Position numbers and translations under genes: made by a program. Source: Nitrospinaceae bacterium (GTDB taxonomy: Bacteria > Nitrospinota > Nitrospinia > Nitrospinales > VA-1). Taken from it: DNA of 64,000 nt. Each line of letters starts with the position of its first letter. The stretch's first letter is position 1. The stretch spans positions 1 through 64,000 of the forward strand of contig JAJDAY010000037.1 in the NCBI GenBank assembly GCA_029261655.1. The letters are read 5' to 3'. Below the pieces are notes generated by a model. The model was not told where the DNA came from and searched no databases. It worked only from the letters and a program-made list of their open reading frames with translations. Of this stretch, positions 63,834 to 64,000 are shown in pieces.

Positions 63834-64000
63834 AATGGCTAGAAATCCCAATTAATTTAGACAGTTATCGTCATTTTTCGGGTTTTACTAAAGCGCATTT
63901 GCAAAATAGGCCGAAAAGTGGTTTGAATGACGATTTTTTAGGATGAAAGAATCTGGTGAGGGATTATCTGAAAATTTCCTGGAATTCATGTATAAATAAG

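Overview
The window reads as a chromosomal segment of a motile, didermic bacterium, most plausibly a nitrite-oxidising Nitrospinota (Nitrospina-like) or a close neighbour. This is inference. It rests on four things: the last 35 residues of a protein entering from the left edge look like the C-terminus of a heme-b gamma subunit of a type II DMSO-reductase enzyme (the NxrC/EbdC group); there are sigma-54-driven flagellar operons; a squalene-hopene cyclase, heptose (LPS core) genes and a pyruvate,phosphate dikinase are present; and there is an ExeA/GspB pair. I see no phage, transposase or CRISPR array. Gene density is high, with intact housekeeping genes on both strands.

Layout. 1-545: the tail of the putative NxrC-type gene with a good terminator, then a convergent rhodanese. 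807-9878: two sigma-54-type promoters head two flagellar operons, flgF-flgG-flgA-flgH-flgI and flgJ-flgN-flgK-flgL; flaG lies apart at 17.5 kb. 10-17 kb: lipoprotein gamma-glutamyltranspeptidase, small unknown proteins, a TPR lipoprotein, a GH57 glucanotransferase/amylase and an MsbA-like ABC exporter. 18-20.3 kb: a split TPP-dependent phosphonopyruvate/sulfopyruvate-type decarboxylase and an SDR epimerase. 20.5-29 kb: ppdK, then glyS and glyQ separated by an oppositely oriented, membrane-anchored NB-ARC/TPR (STAND) ATPase. 29-36 kb: conserved unknowns, an exported DsrE-like protein, gspB-exeA, yacG (a 56-aa gene), an FG-GAP lipoprotein and a LysM/M23 lipoprotein. 36-45 kb: apt, DUF4911, mnmG, a TPR protein, two tandem TMTC-like membrane TPR proteins and tRNA-Leu(CAA). 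45-52 kb: an AT-richer accessory-looking stretch with a cold-shock protein, two large polytopic membrane proteins, an XRE regulator and several gene-poor gaps.

52-61 kb is a long minus-strand series: rplM-rpsI-argC-argJ-def-fmt-uxs-radC-gmhA-hldE, starting from a near-consensus sigma-70 promoter before rplM. It combines translation, arginine synthesis, N-formylmethionine handling and LPS heptose synthesis. Two anomalies stand out here. The UDP-glucuronate decarboxylase gene (uxs) has an in-frame TAA between its catalytic Tyr and Lys. hldE lacks a canonical start for its first beta strand, but it lies in the -1 frame of gmhA behind an in-phase A AAT TTA slippery heptamer with an AGGAGG just upstream, so a GmhA-HldE frameshift fusion is possible. 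The right end carries squalene-hopene cyclase (shc) and a convergent FlgO/CsgG-like lipoprotein.

The most notable observations are the gmhA/hldE recoding candidate, the STAND ATPase splitting glyQ/glyS, the broken uxs, the J-domain-bearing ExeA without HPD, pseudo-tRNA-like repeats after tRNA-Leu, and a palindromic repeat element between argC and argJ. All family names come from reading the sequence; no database search was run.
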